In this document: in pieces, positions 1 to 9,313 of the stretch | Position numbering within the stretch: position 1 is the stretch's first letter | Layout: each line of letters begins with the position of its first letter | Source: Gluconacetobacter aggeris | Lineage (GTDB): Bacteria > Pseudomonadota > Alphaproteobacteria > Acetobacterales > Acetobacteraceae | Length of the DNA: 64,000 bases | Assembly: GCF_014174395.1 (NCBI RefSeq) | Contig: NZ_JABEQD010000003.1 | Location: forward strand, 434,001-498,000 | Direction of reading: 5' to 3' | Position numbers and translations under genes: made by a program | Notes under the pieces: model-generated | Seen by the model: only the letters and a program-made list of their open reading frames with translations | Databases searched by the model: none | Told to the model about the DNA's origin: nothing

Positions 1-1
1 C

Positions 2-1240
2 GCGCCCGGCAGGATCGATGCCAACGGGACCGTACGCACGCGCTCCGTCGTCGTCATGCTCGCGACCGGGACCGTCGCCGCGATGGAGAGCATGATCCTG
101 TCCGGCCTGCTGACGCCGATAAAGGCGGACCTTCACCTGTCCGACACGGCTTTCGGCAGCGTCATGGCGGTCTCGACCCTGGCCGGCGTGATCGGCGCGC
201 CGCTCTTCGCCCTGCTCACGGGGCGCTTCGGGCGCAAGGCCGTGCTGGTCGGCACCGTCATCCTGTGGAGCCTCGCCTCCGCCGGCAGCGCGCTGGCAGG
301 AGGCCTGCCGACGCTCATCCTATGGCGGGCGCTGACCAGTTTCGGCATCGCCGCCTATCTGGGGATCGCGCCCGGCTGGCTTGCCGACCTCTATGACCGC
401 AAGGCCCGAAATCTCGTGTTCGCGCTGTTCATGGTGCGCAACAAGCTGGGTTCGGCCCTGGCCTTCGGCCTGGCAGGATGGATCGCCGCACGGTACGGAT
501 GGCATCAGGCGTTTCTGCTGACCGGCCTGCCCGGATTGGTTCTGGCGCTGTTTCTGCTCTTCCTGCCGGAACCGCGTCCGGGTCATGCGGACGGGCTGGC
601 GGTGGATGCGCCGCGCGGCGCATCGTGGAAGCAGCAGCTTGCGGTGCTGCGCATCGGGCCTTACGTCACGCATCTTCTGGCGTTCAGCCTGTTTCTGTCC
701 GGCATGATGACGGCGCAGATGTGGCTGCCGCCTTTCCTGCACCGGGTGCATGGGGTGGATAACCTGCATGCGACCGGTTTCCTGTCCACCGTCCTGCTGC
801 TGACCCTGCCGGTGGGGCCGCTCGGCGGGTGGCTGACGGGGCGGTATCTGGCGCATCGGGCCTGGGGCCTGCCAGCCAGCCTGGCCGCGACGACACTGAT
901 GGCGGCGGTGCTGTTCACCGTCTCGTTCTGCACCGGCAGTCTGCGCGTCAGTGAAATCACGGCCCTGGGCGGCATCATCGCCTTCGGTTCGACGGCCGGC
1001 AGCCTGACCACGCTGCTGATCGAGACGGTGCCCGCGACGCTGCGGACGATTTCGGGCTCGTTCGGCGCCATGGCTTCCACCGCCGTTTCGGGCTTTTTCG
1101 CGCCCTGGCTGCTGGGGGCCCTGTCGGACCATTACGGCCTCGCCCATGCCATTCTGATCGGACCGCTGTTCTACGCCTGCGCCGGGCTGCTCTGGACCGG
1201 GCTCGCTCTCCATTCGCTCGTTCGCAAGACCGCTGCCTAA
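2..1240 (+). CDS. MFS transporter (5' end outside window)
   Basis: A polytopic major facilitator superfamily permease that would move a small solute across the inner membrane; the substrate cannot be read from sequence. Repeated hydrophobic helices and the MFS loop motif GRFGRKA after the second helix are visible. The frame is open to the left edge of the window, and residues before the first in-window ATG (position 56) read like a normal MFS N-terminus, so the start is probably upstream. It ends 27 bases before the flavoprotein gene on the same strand, so the two may be co-transcribed and the substrate may be that enzyme's substrate (inference). Confidence 0.85.
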   Translation, partial: APGRIDANGTVRTRSVVVMLATGTVAAMESMILSGLLTPIKADLHLSDTAFGSVMAVSTLAGVIGAPLFALLTGRFGRKAVLVGTVILWSLASAGSALAGGLPTLILWRALTSFGIAAYLGIAPGWLADLYDRKARNLVFALFMVRNKLGSALAFGLAGWIAARYGWHQAFLLTGLPGLVLALFLLFLPEPRPGHADGLAVDAPRGASWKQQLAVLRIGPYVTHLLAFSLFLSGMMTAQMWLPPFLHRVHGVDNLHATGFLSTVLLLTLPVGPLGGWLTGRYLAHRAWGLPASLAATTLMAAVLFTVSFCTGSLRVSEITALGGIIAFGSTAGSLTTLLIETVPATLRTISGSFGAMASTAVSGFFAPWLLGALSDHYGLAHAILIGPLFYACAGLLWTGLALHSLVRKTAA

Positions 1241-1267
1241 CGGCTCTTTCTACAGGATATCCCGACC

Positions 1268-2521
1268 ATGAATCAGGTTTCTTCCGCTCACCCGTCCGCG
1301 CCCCATGCCCTGTGGGAGCAGACGCGCCCGCGCGAGCATGCCTCCTACCCTGCCGACTGGATCGGCAAAGCCCGCGAACTGGCGGGCATTTTCTCCGAAG
1401 GGACAGTCGATCGCGACCATGACGGCACGCGGCCTCTAGAACAGATCCGGCTGCTGAGGGAAAGCGGGCTGGTCAATCTGCTTTATCCCGCGCCGCTAGG
1501 CGGCGGGGGTGGCACGCTGCATGACGCAGCGCATGCAGTGCTGGAAATCGCGAAGACCGATGGCTCCACGGCGGCTCTACTGGGCTTTCATTTTTATAAT
1601 TCCCTTGTGCCGCTACTGACGGATTACGAAGACCGCAATGCGGAGATCGTGCGGCGTGCGACCGGGGCACGGTGGCTGTGGGGCAATGTGACCCAGTATG
1701 TGAACCGCGCGTTCGTGGCGCAGCATCATCCGGATGGCGGTTTCGTGCTCAGCGGCACCAAGCGCTGGAATACCGGGGCGCCGCTGGCTGAGATCACGAC
1801 CGTTCTGGCCATTCATCCGGACCAGGACCGCTATCTCTACGCCACCATTCCGACGAGCCGTGAGGGGCTGCATTTCCACGACGACTGGGCGCCGATCGGC
1901 CTGCGGGGCACGGATTCGAGCACGATCACCTTCGAGAATGTCAGGATCTTTCCCGACGAGGTGCTGTACTGGTCGCACGGACCGGCACAGACGGGGCCGT
2001 TGCCGCTATGGGCCAGTTTCGGTGCGATCTTCTATTCCGCCGTCTATGTCGGGCGCACGCTGGGGGCGCTGGATCTGGCCCGGAACTGGACCTTGCAGGG
2101 CAAGCGCCAGGGGACGTTTCCCGGTTCCGACCTGTCGGCGGATGATCCGTTCATCCAGGCGGAGTTCGCCGAATACTGGATCGAGGCCCAGGCCGCGCTT
2201 GCCTATCTGGACAGCACCATTACCCGGGTTCAGCAGGCATGGGATGCCCGCGCCAGCCTGACCGAGGAGGATCGGGGGCGCATCGCGCTGGATACGCTGG
2301 CGTTGCGCACGTTCACCTCGCGCACCGCCCTGCATGTCACACCCCGGATCTTTGAATTCGCCGGAGGCCGAGGCACCGGCTTCGCGGCCGATTTCGACCG
2401 GTTCTGGCGCGATGTGCGCACCCTGTCGTCACATGACCCGGAGGTGCTGGCACGGCGCACGATCGGGCGACATGTGCTGCATGATATCCCGCTTGTCTTT
2501 CCGCCGCATTTCAAGCGGTGA
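1268..2521 (+). CDS. acyl-CoA dehydrogenase family flavoprotein
   Basis: A 417-residue protein of the acyl-CoA dehydrogenase fold. It resembles the SfnC/DszC-like branch, in which many members are FMN-dependent monooxygenases rather than true dehydrogenases. Visible are an N-terminal helical part, a central beta part with GTKRWNTGAP and GLRGTDSS, and a C-terminal helical bundle ending near FAGGRGTGFAADFDRFWRD, typical of this branch. It follows the MFS gene closely. The substrate is unknown; a role in sulfur-compound or xenobiotic use is only a family-level guess. An IS begins 16 bases after its stop without touching the coding sequence. Confidence 0.8.
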   Translation: MNQVSSAHPSAPHALWEQTRPREHASYPADWIGKARELAGIFSEGTVDRDHDGTRPLEQIRLLRESGLVNLLYPAPLGGGGGTLHDAAHAVLEIAKTDGSTAALLGFHFYNSLVPLLTDYEDRNAEIVRRATGARWLWGNVTQYVNRAFVAQHHPDGGFVLSGTKRWNTGAPLAEITTVLAIHPDQDRYLYATIPTSREGLHFHDDWAPIGLRGTDSSTITFENVRIFPDEVLYWSHGPAQTGPLPLWASFGAIFYSAVYVGRTLGALDLARNWTLQGKRQGTFPGSDLSADDPFIQAEFAEYWIEAQAALAYLDSTITRVQQAWDARASLTEEDRGRIALDTLALRTFTSRTALHVTPRIFEFAGGRGTGFAADFDRFWRDVRTLSSHDPEVLARRTIGRHVLHDIPLVFPPHFKR

Positions 2522-2649
2522 CCTTGCCCCCTGAAATGCCCACGATTTGAAGTAAGGTCTGTCCACTGGTGACGTGCTCCCCGAAAACACGGCCATTTTG
2601 AGTTGGAATTTTCCCCGTAAGATCCCGTAAGCGGGACGAGGAGAGTTTC

Positions 2650-2882
2650 ATGAAGGCATCGAAGTTCACCGAGGCGCAGATCGCGTTTGTATTGAAGCAG
2701 GCGGAAGGGGGAACACCTGTCGCCGAGGTCTGTCGGAAGGCCGGCATTTCGGATGCGACGTTCTACAACTGGCGGAAGAAATATGCGGGCCTGATGCCGT
2801 CCGAGATGAAGCGGCTGCGGCAACTTGAAGACGAGAACGCGAAGCTGAAACGGATCGTGACGTGCTGTCAAAAAAGCTCTGA
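2650..2882 (+). pseudogene. IS3 transposase OrfA, internal deletion
   Basis: The N-terminal half is a normal IS3 OrfA helix-turn-helix protein (KASKFTEAQIAFVLKQAEGG, then the leucine-zipper-like RLRQLEDENAKLKRIV). Family members continue with about 11 residues ending in DVLSKKL. Here the DNA jumps from ...CGGATCGT to GACGTGCTGTC at 2858/2859, consistent with a deletion of about 34 bases that also shifts frame. The A6G slippery heptamer used for OrfAB frameshifting is still present at 2870-2876. The deletion size is inferred from family knowledge. Confidence 0.7.
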
Positions 2883-2905
2883 GGCCTGCGCGCAAGCGCG
2901 AACTC

Positions 2906-3633
2906 GTGGACAAGCTTCAGGGGGAGTGGAAGATCTCGACACGGCGTGCCTGTGCGGTGCTGCAGATCGATCGTTCCCTCTATGTCTACAAGTCGAAGCG
3001 CGGCACGCAGGCCGAACTGGCACAGCGGATCCGGGAGATCTGCGCAACCCGTGTGCGCTATGGCTATCGCCGTGTTCATATCCTGCTGCAGCGGGATGGC
3101 TGGGTGGTGAACCCGAAGCGGATCTATCGTCTTTACAAGGAGTTGGGCATGCAACTGCGCAACAAGGTGCCCAGGCGCCGGGTCAAGGCGAAAGTGCGCG
3201 AGGACCGTCGTCCTGCGGCGCACACCAATGATAGCTGGGCAATGGATTTTGTTCGCGACCAGCTTGCGACGGGCCGCAAGATCAGGATCCTGACCGTGAT
3301 CGACACCTTCTCCCGTTTCTCGCCGGCCACGGATCCCCGGTTCAGTTATCGCGGCGAGGATGTCGTCCAGACCCTGGAGCGGATCTGCGGGCAGATGGGT
3401 TATCCCAGGAGCATCCGGGTCGACCAGGACTCGGAGTTTGTCAGCCGGGATCTTGATCTATGGGCGTATCAGAAGGGGGGCGTGCTCGACTTTTCCCGCC
3501 CGGGCAAGCCGACCGACAATAGCTTCATCGAGTCCTTCAACGGCAAATTCCGGGTCGAGTGTCTGAACACGCACTGGTTCATGAGCCTTGACGACGCCCG
3601 GGCAAAAATGGAGGCTTGGCGTCAGGACTACAA
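2906..3633 (+). pseudogene. IS3 transposase OrfB, 5' part
   Basis: An IS3 OrfB (DDE integrase fold). HTH_21-like sequence precedes the rve domain with catalytic residues in AMDFVRDQ (first D), IRVDQDSEF (second D) and NSFIESFNGK (E). The reading is normal up to the residues RQDYN at about 3632. There it runs into foreign sequence and stops at 3712. The missing C-terminus (EVRPHSAIGNKPP...) is found intact at 6281-6373, on the far side of the recombinase element. The protein is therefore inactive unless the insert excises. Confidence 0.85.
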
Positions 3634-3657
3634 TCCTGCTTCACAACACCCATCTGT

Positions 3658-4263
3658 CTATATGACTGTTTCGAATAAGTTTTCTTGTGCATGTGTTTGT
3701 CCTGCAATCTGACTACGCCGTGTTTTTGCCTGGCGGGCGATAAGCTTCGCTTTGTCGCTATCGAGGATATGTCGGTCGAATATCCAGGGACCGTCAGGCA
3801 ATGGGTGCGTTGCGGCGATCTTTCCGGCCTCGGCAGCAAGCCGTAGCGTTTTGGGGGCGATGCCGAGTAGCTTCGCAGCTTCACCCAGATTGAGGCACGG
3901 CTTTTCTTCATCAGGCATGACCCGACAGACCGGGATCCGATGATGCGAGCGCATGGAAGTCACCCGTTCGCGCGTCCAGCGGTTTCCATTCCCGGTCCGT
4001 AGCCCGTTACGGTTCAGAAGGCTGGCTATCACATCGTCATTGGCGATACGGACGAGATCGCGCACGGCCGCGATGATGTCGGCGCCGGTGCTGTTACGCT
4101 GGCCGCGCCGGCGGCGAGGCAGGCGCAGTTCGGTGTGGATGCCCCCTGCCCAATGGATGGCAAGCACGATCTCCGCCGTTTCGGTATCGAGATCGGCAAC
4201 AACCTCTTGCACCAATGTCCGGACGATCCGTTTTTTAAGACGGACGTCCGTTGCTGGCGCCTG
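3658..4263 (-). pseudogene. C-terminal part of the serine recombinase, cut off by TGA
   Basis: Same reading frame as the recombinase upstream; only the TGA at 4264-4266 separates them. After the stop the translation continues QAPATDVRLKKRIVRTLVQ and then EIVLAIHWAGGIHTELRLPR, the usual C-terminal region of this recombinase family, ending in an HTH-like segment (LNLGEAAKLLGIAPKTLRL). A TGG-to-TGA change is the simplest explanation. A separate start at 4215 is available but unlikely to be physiological. Confidence 0.75.
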
Positions 4264-5751
4264 TCAAACGGATTTGAGATCGTTCGCCAGTTCCAGCAAC
4301 GAGAGCGGTTCGCATGCGGGTTCGTGCCCTCGTGCCGCGTCGTGGTCGACAATCCTCTGCTCGATCGTGGACGCAGCAGTCAGCGTAGCATTCCATCGCC
4401 GTTCCAGTTCTCCGGTCACGAGCCTGTTTTCCGGATCGGCTGCATTGTATTGGCGGAATGCCCGTTCAGCCTCGTAGCGGGCCGCCTGAAGATCGCGTGC
4501 CAGAGCTTCGCGTATCTGGTCGCGCTGCTCATTGATGGTCGCCTGAGCGGTGACGGCGGCCTCGATAGCACCGGGTCCTACGACCTCGAGCAGGGCCGTC
4601 TCGATCGCGTCATCGACCCGCAATCCACCAAAGGCGATACAGCGCGGTTCCCCACTATCGAGCCAGCCGCGCACACAGCTGTAGCGCGGGATATTATGTT
4701 TGGCTCCCGTGTAGCATACCGTCAGCTTGCGTCCACACCGGTGACATCGCAACAGACCGGCCAGCAGCGCGTTCCCGTGTTTGGGCGCGCCATGATGACG
4801 TCCGGTCGGCACGTTCTCGCTCACCATGCGGCGGATCGCCTCTGCCCTGTCCCAGCTCACATAACCATCATGCGTGCCAGGAATCAGGGCAAGCCAATTT
4901 TCGCGAGGTTTACGCTGGCGCTGGGCATTGAACGCACTGCCGTCATATGACGCGGCCACGCCGGTTTTGCCATAGGCATAGGTGCCGCTATAGATCGGAT
5001 TGGCGATCATGCGATGGATTGTGGCATAGTCCGGCCGTCGCCAGACAACATCGCCGTTCCGACGTCGTGCCGGCAGATCCAGGTCATGCGTATGAAACCA
5101 CAGGAGTGCCTGCCGTGCGCTGCCGAGTTCGGCGACCTTGTCAAAAACGAGGCTGATGGCTTCCTGAACCCGCATGTCAGGGTCTTTCTCATAACGGTCG
5201 CCAGTTTTGATAAACCCCACAGGCGCACCGACCACGAGTTCGCCGCGCCGTGCTTTCTCATAACGTGCCGTCAGGGACCGCTGACGCAGAAGGTCCAGCT
5301 CATATTCGTTCAGGCTGCCCTTCAGACCGAGCAGGAGCCGGTCATTCCCGACACGTGGTGCGTAAATGGCCTCCTGATCGATCAGAAGTGTGTCGACGAC
5401 ACGGCACATTTCGATGAGTTTCTGCCAATCGCGGCTGTTCCGGGAGAAACGGGAGACCTCCAGGGCCGCGACCGCACCGACACGCCCCAAACAGACCTCG
5501 GCGACCATGCGGTCGAAACCTGCGCGCGTTACGCCGCCCGCTGCCGAGCAGCCCAGATCGTCGTCGATCACGTCAATCGTCTGCCAGCCCAGCTGGGCGA
5601 GCCGTTCGCGCATGGCATATTGCAAGCCGCGGCTTTCCCGGTTGTGCTGCACCTGGTGCGCGGATGATTGCCGCACATACAGAATTGCCCTGCGCTCCAG
5701 ATGACGCGGGCTGATCTTGTCACGGCTCATCGCAGGCCTCCTGCACGACAC
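4264..5751 (-). CDS. large serine recombinase, N-terminal part (ends at premature TGA)
   Basis: Resolvase-type catalytic domain (about residues 20-165) with the nucleophile region YVRQSS, then [11 protein letters not shown] and [12 protein letters not shown]. It is followed by a recombinase domain (about 185-300) and a zinc ribbon with LRCHRCGRK and a second Cys pair further on, then a coiled-coil-rich stretch. Homologues run on for about 200 more residues. Here the frame meets TGA at 4264-4266 where the family has coding sequence, and the downstream ORF (to 3658) is in the same frame. The catalytic and DNA-binding parts remain, so partial activity cannot be excluded. Confidence 0.85.
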   Translation of the reverse strand: MSCRRPAMSRDKISPRHLERRAILYVRQSSAHQVQHNRESRGLQYAMRERLAQLGWQTIDVIDDDLGCSAAGGVTRAGFDRMVAEVCLGRVGAVAALEVSRFSRNSRDWQKLIEMCRVVDTLLIDQEAIYAPRVGNDRLLLGLKGSLNEYELDLLRQRSLTARYEKARRGELVVGAPVGFIKTGDRYEKDPDMRVQEAISLVFDKVAELGSARQALLWFHTHDLDLPARRRNGDVVWRRPDYATIHRMIANPIYSGTYAYGKTGVAASYDGSAFNAQRQRKPRENWLALIPGTHDGYVSWDRAEAIRRMVSENVPTGRHHGAPKHGNALLAGLLRCHRCGRKLTVCYTGAKHNIPRYSCVRGWLDSGEPRCIAFGGLRVDDAIETALLEVVGPGAIEAAVTAQATINEQRDQIREALARDLQAARYEAERAFRQYNAADPENRLVTGELERRWNATLTAASTIEQRIVDHDAARGHEPACEPLSLLELANDLKSV

Positions 5752-5941
5752 CGGGTCCGCGACTGCGTACGTGATCGAGGATCAGGCGAGCCATCATCGA
5801 CTGTAGATCGTTCCGCGCCTGCTGGGGGAGGTCCCTCCAGATCAGGTTCGGACTGGGCCGATCGGCTTTCTTGTCGTCGAACAGATCCGGCTGCGCCGAT
5901 ATGGTCCCCACACGGGAGCGCTGTCGTCCGTCGTGTCGCAT
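5720..5941 (-). CDS. small recombinase-associated protein
   Basis: A 73-residue protein whose 3' end overlaps the recombinase start by 32 bases, suggesting translational coupling. It contains the pattern [15 protein letters not shown] and a C-terminal helical part, a signature I recognise from small proteins next to this recombinase family in rhizobia and relatives. Its function is unknown; a recombination accessory factor is a reasonable guess from position alone. Confidence 0.55.
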   Translation of the reverse strand: MRHDGRQRSRVGTISAQPDLFDDKKADRPSPNLIWRDLPQQARNDLQSMMARLILDHVRSRGPGVVQEACDEP

Positions 5942-6279
5942 GGTCCTCTCTCCGATTCCGGTCAGGAGAGAAGCCTGCGACGGTTTCAGATGGGTCCGAC
6001 GACAAAAAGCCCGTCAGCAACGATTGCAGATCGTAAAGCGCTCCCAGGGACACGGTCGGATCCGGGGCCAGCCGCATCCCGGCGCAAGCCGCGCGATCAA
6101 GCATCCACGCCGGCAATTCAAGGAGCCTGACCCCTCCCGTGTCAGACAGGCGACAGCGGGAAAGGACTTGGCCGCCCCGCTCAATCATGTCCTCGACGCA
6201 CACCCGACGCCCAAACCAAGGGTGCCAGGGGTAGAGAACCTCCCGCTCGTCGGTATTATGGGTCTTGCAGAGTCGCGTT
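5727..6279 (-). pseudogene. recombinase-element upstream protein, damaged ends
   Basis: The translation contains REVLYPWHPWFGRRVCVED and LELPAWMLDRAAC, a conserved small protein found upstream of this recombinase family. The frame enters from the IS sequence on the right, so the native start is lost or lies very close to the insertion end. On the left it runs through the whole of the 73-residue gene in another frame, so its native stop is probably lost or frameshifted near 5945. No function is known. Confidence 0.45.
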
Positions 6280-6280
6280 C

Positions 6281-6373
6281 TACAACGAGGTCCGGCCACA
6301 CAGCGCCATCGGTAACAAACCCCCGATATCGCTGCTGAACGGCTCTCCGGCGGATCTGCCGGTTGAGCCTTGA
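6281..6373 (+). pseudogene. IS3 transposase OrfB, 3' fragment
   Basis: Translates as YNEVRPHSAIGNKPPISLLN and ends ADLPVEP-stop, the standard C-terminal tail of IS3 OrfB. It joins in frame with the residues DYN at 3633 once the recombinase element is removed, which proves the insertion order: IS first, recombinase element second. Confidence 0.85.
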
Positions 6374-6575
6374 CCCCGGAAGGTTCCAGTTCACGCTGGC
6401 CCAAAGTCGGGGAGCACTTCAATACCCCACAGACCCTAACTCAAAACTGAGGGCACGTTCGGATGCAGGGTCAGGCAAGGTCACAGCCATCACACAGATG
6501 CGAGAACCGACAATTTTACGCCCCGGTACCTTTCCAGGTGTTTCCTATGTGTTTCCTGCGCGGTGTTCCGGGCAC

Positions 6576-6604
6576 AAAAAAAGCCACCCTTTCGGGTGGC
6601 TTTT
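6576..6604. terminator. bidirectional Rho-independent terminator
   Basis: A-tract, perfect 7-bp stem GCCACCC/GGGTGGC with a TTTC loop, then a T-tract, so it can work on both strands. On the minus strand it lies 27 bases downstream of the initiator-tRNA-like end at 6631, the place a tRNA gene terminator would occupy. Confidence 0.8.
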
Positions 6605-6630
6605 CCTTAGTCTTATCAGACATATATTCA

Positions 6631-6649
6631 TGGTTGCGGGGGCAGGATT
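6631..6649 (-). repeat. attachment-site-like repeat 1 (initiator tRNA 3' end)
   Basis: Read on the minus strand this is AATCCTGCCCCCGCAACCA, the last 19 bases of an alphaproteobacterial initiator tRNA-Met including CCA. No complete tRNA is present. The core recurs in the same orientation at 14986 and 22740, so it looks like a scar of tRNA-targeted integration. Confidence 0.65.
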
Positions 6650-7137
6650 GCTTCTCAGCTTGCAAAAATCGCAAGTTGAGAGAAAATCGGGATTAAAAGA
6701 CTGTTTTAATGAACTTTTTTCTGCCCACGCATGAAATCTTACTGAAATAAATCGCCCCTGCCCTCATAAAACGTAGAATTTATGCATCCAAAGCCACGTC
6801 AGCTTCCGCCTCTTCGCAGACATACAGTTCCTGAATCTACCTTTCCGTATAACGGACACGGTTTGGCCGTCTGCTCCCTACAAATAAAATACACAAAGAG
6901 CTTTATTGGGACTTTCCCTATGTATAAAAATGTCGATGGTTAGAACCATCATATACCCCTGCAGGGTGGGCTAACTTGCCATCTTGTCCACTCCCGCTAG
7001 CTCACGCCGGGCTGCCAACCCCACACGAAAAGCAGCAGCTTGACGTTGAAAACTTCTTCTTAACGTTCCGGAGCGGGTATGTAAAAAACCGACATTTGCC
7101 AACTCAGAATGGCGGGTATATTTAAAAAAAAATTGGT
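6650..7137. other. AT-rich intergenic stretch, no gene seen
   Basis: No plausible coding frame. Base composition is clearly more AT-rich than the flanks. One short hairpin (GATGGTT-AG-AACCATC, around 6933-6948) lies about 190 bases beyond the 3' end of the ApeA-like gene and could help stop its transcription. Confidence 0.5.
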
Positions 7138-8808
7138 CTACTTGATGATCCACATACAATGTACTCGGAAATTATCTTCTTCGCATTCAAAATATCCTTG
7201 ATTAACGAACCTAGCCCGGTTCTTAGAAACACCAAAAATTCTTTCAGGATCATGTATATTCGATGTCTTGGTTGGATCATGTATCCAATCTTTATACATC
7301 TTGGTATATTCTTCGGAAAACGTAATATTTCCAAGATCATCTTCGATGCAACAACCATGAACTCGTAGTCCCTTGGCTCCTTTAAGCAACTGAAGCTCTT
7401 CTATCGTGACTGAAAAAAAATCGGCACTCCCGGTAACGCGGTCCATATGAACTTTATCGATCATGGCAGCGAGTTTGAGCTTGCTATGCGTCTTTTCTAA
7501 GCACGTGATAAATTCTTGTGTCGTGAGGCCGAAATCCAAAAATGCCCAGTAGGTCAGAAGCAACGCGATCTTTGACTCAGCACGGATCACGACAGGAAAC
7601 TGTTCCTGCTTTAAGCCATGATCATCTCCATGCGCGACGCGATTGCGAACTTTCTTAATCAGAGAGAACTCCTCCTCTGATAGATTGATAATTTTCGTAA
7701 TATCAGCATCCGTCTCTTTAAGCGCCAGTTTATATTTATCTTCTAAATTGAATTTGTTTGAGGAAAATGACTTATTGGCGAGTTCGACGATCTTATCTCT
7801 CTCATTAGAGAGTATGGTTGGAAGTTCTTTTGCAAGATCCTGACGGAATTTTCGTAATTTCCTCGAGGAAGGTGGTAGAGATTCAGAGAAGGAGACTTTA
7901 TCAAATCTAATGTTCAGATAGCTCTCTAAGAGACTGACATAACCAAGTGCTTTGTATTCCCAAAATCCTTCATATCGCTGCATGCCTGACAGACGTACCC
8001 AACAAACCTTTCTGTACTTAGATTGGTAATAGTGGTCGAAAATCGACTGCCACCGTCCGTCTAGCGCAGGCTGTTGGATAAAGCACCGAACCCAAAAGCT
8101 ACTATCATCTTTGGTCCGTTGGGGTCGTTCAAATGTGGGAAAATAGATCCGATAGGAGCGACCAGGTCCCTGTGAAACAATAATGCTTATGATAGTGGCT
8201 GGGTAGGCTAGCAAAATAGAAAGTAAGCATGAGAGTTCATGGGTCTTTGCCTTCACATCTGCAAGGCTGAACTTGCTCGCCCTCGCCGAAAAAATGAACT
8301 CCACATGCTCATGTAGTACGAGATCCTCCCCCAATTGGCTATGAGAACTACAATACGCGCTTCGTAGATCGAAGTGCTCATTATCTGTTTCGACGCTGAC
8401 ATTGATATCCTTCGGGATTCGTGTCCAGCTGAGCGTTTTACCAACTGAACCGTCAACCGTTCGCCAGTGGAGAAACCATTCTGATACGTCACTGTAACGC
8501 ACTGAAATTGAGTCAACCGCCGCTTCTTTTAAATCGCCGTCGATCACATAGTCTGCGTAAAGAGCAATACCGTTAACCTTGCAATCACAGAGACAAAATG
8601 TGCTTCCTTCGTTCGTTACCGCCTTAACGAGATCAAATTTCGCGTCGTCCGCGCGCAACTCTAGGGCATTGTCTGAGATTAAGAGATTGACGCAAGCCCA
8701 TTGATTGCCTCCGAAAGATAAAACGCCAGATCCTAGTCGTCCGAGTTGATCGTGATATAATTCGACGTCAAAATTCTTTGGCTCTGGATTATGGTTATTT
8801 TTACGCAC
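7138..8808 (-). CDS. ApeA-like HEPN anti-phage protein
   Basis: A 556-residue protein resembling the ApeA family: a beta-rich N-terminal domain (about 1-250, with the SEWFLHWRT and GRSYRIYFPTFE regions) and a helical C-terminal half. The latter contains a HEPN ribonuclease motif, RNRVAH (R-x4-H), around residue 390. ApeA proteins act as abortive-infection RNases against phage. The gene stands alone on AT-rich DNA that differs from its neighbours, pointing to recent transfer. It lies between two tRNA-end-like repeats with other defence genes. Family placement is from motif and layout; a generic HEPN protein is the alternative. Confidence 0.65.
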   Translation of the reverse strand: MRKNNHNPEPKNFDVELYHDQLGRLGSGVLSFGGNQWACVNLLISDNALELRADDAKFDLVKAVTNEGSTFCLCDCKVNGIALYADYVIDGDLKEAAVDSISVRYSDVSEWFLHWRTVDGSVGKTLSWTRIPKDINVSVETDNEHFDLRSAYCSSHSQLGEDLVLHEHVEFIFSARASKFSLADVKAKTHELSCLLSILLAYPATIISIIVSQGPGRSYRIYFPTFERPQRTKDDSSFWVRCFIQQPALDGRWQSIFDHYYQSKYRKVCWVRLSGMQRYEGFWEYKALGYVSLLESYLNIRFDKVSFSESLPPSSRKLRKFRQDLAKELPTILSNERDKIVELANKSFSSNKFNLEDKYKLALKETDADITKIINLSEEEFSLIKKVRNRVAHGDDHGLKQEQFPVVIRAESKIALLLTYWAFLDFGLTTQEFITCLEKTHSKLKLAAMIDKVHMDRVTGSADFFSVTIEELQLLKGAKGLRVHGCCIEDDLGNITFSEEYTKMYKDWIHDPTKTSNIHDPERIFGVSKNRARFVNQGYFECEEDNFRVHCMWIIK

Positions 8809-9313
8809 GTCGCATCCTCATCGAGAATTGGGTAGATTTATTTTCCATTTCGGAGATAAAGTTGATCCATTCATTTGTTAGTATTGTCATTATACGTTCG
8901 GGCGGTAGCGTGCGGTGGTGAGATTGTCGCCTCGGAGCAAAAGCAAGATGCGCTTAAAACACCAGATATCCGACAGCATGTCCATTGACACCATCCCGGA
9001 AAAACCTGGCTCCGAGTTGCGTCACTCGATCCAGTATATGTGCCAGGATCCTAAGCATAGTGGTCCCTAACAGCCATAAACGCGCCTGAAATATTCTCCG
9101 ACGTATGCCATCCATCTATCACTTGGATGGCAGCGTGTCTCTTCACCCCGCTTAGGAGCAGACATTCCGCTTCCCCCCTAATCTGCCTGTCCGCTTAGTG
9201 ATGCAGAAGCAGACAGGCAGCAGTCGCCCTTTCTCGGACAGCAGGGAGTCAATCCGCGCCTTCTCGAAGCGGACGTGAAACAAGGGTTGTGGACTTTTTG
9301 GTCACCGCCAGTC
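8809..9313. other. intergenic remnant region
   Basis: No convincing gene. It includes the promoter region of the ApeA-like gene on the right of 8808 and, at 9183-9220, a strong hairpin (14-bp arms CTGCCTGTC-GCTT with one mismatch and a 10-base loop). The last part borders a clipped racemase gene, so this looks like a recombination scar. Confidence 0.4.
9183..9220. repeat. inverted repeat with GTCYGCTT arms
   Basis: 14-bp arms CTGCCTGTCCGCTT and AAGCAGACAGGCAG, one mismatch, 10-base loop. The inner GTC-GCTT part recurs in hairpins at 10201 and 14646, all in intergenic DNA of the same module. There is no T-tract, so it is not a classical terminator. Confidence 0.55.

Larger units (their letters stand above)
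3634..6285 (-). mobile_element. 2.65 kb serine-recombinase element inserted in IS orfB
   Basis: The IS3 orfB reading frame stops matching at 3633 and resumes at 6280, with the six bases CTACAA present at both junctions (3628-3633 and 6280-6285). Everything between is extra and carries, on the minus strand, a large serine recombinase, a 73-residue protein and a third small protein. This gene trio is familiar from alphaproteobacterial recombinase elements. The short shared core suggests conservative crossover or a short duplication, as expected for serine recombinases; the exact crossover point within CTACAA cannot be fixed. Confidence 0.8.
2537..6455 (+). mobile_element. IS3-family insertion sequence, interrupted by a second element
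   Basis: The left end (about 2537-2562, starting TGCCC) and right end (about 6430-6455, ending GGGCA) form imperfect inverted repeats sharing the core GGTCTGT and, further in, GTGCTCCCCGA. The TG...CA termini suit IS3. After removing the internal insertion (3634-6285) the element is about 1.27 kb, normal for IS3. The flanking bases do not match, so no target duplication is visible. The exact ends are uncertain by about 25 bases, because the similarity between the two ends continues inward. Confidence 0.75.

Noticed and set aside
320-1213. 297-residue minus-strand ORF
   Set aside because: Antisense to the MFS gene, Arg/Gln-rich composition typical of a GC-rich shadow frame.
2534-6458. Target-site duplication of the IS3 element
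   Set aside because: The three or four bases on each side (AAA versus CGT) do not match for the end positions chosen, and shifting the ends gives no convincing duplication.
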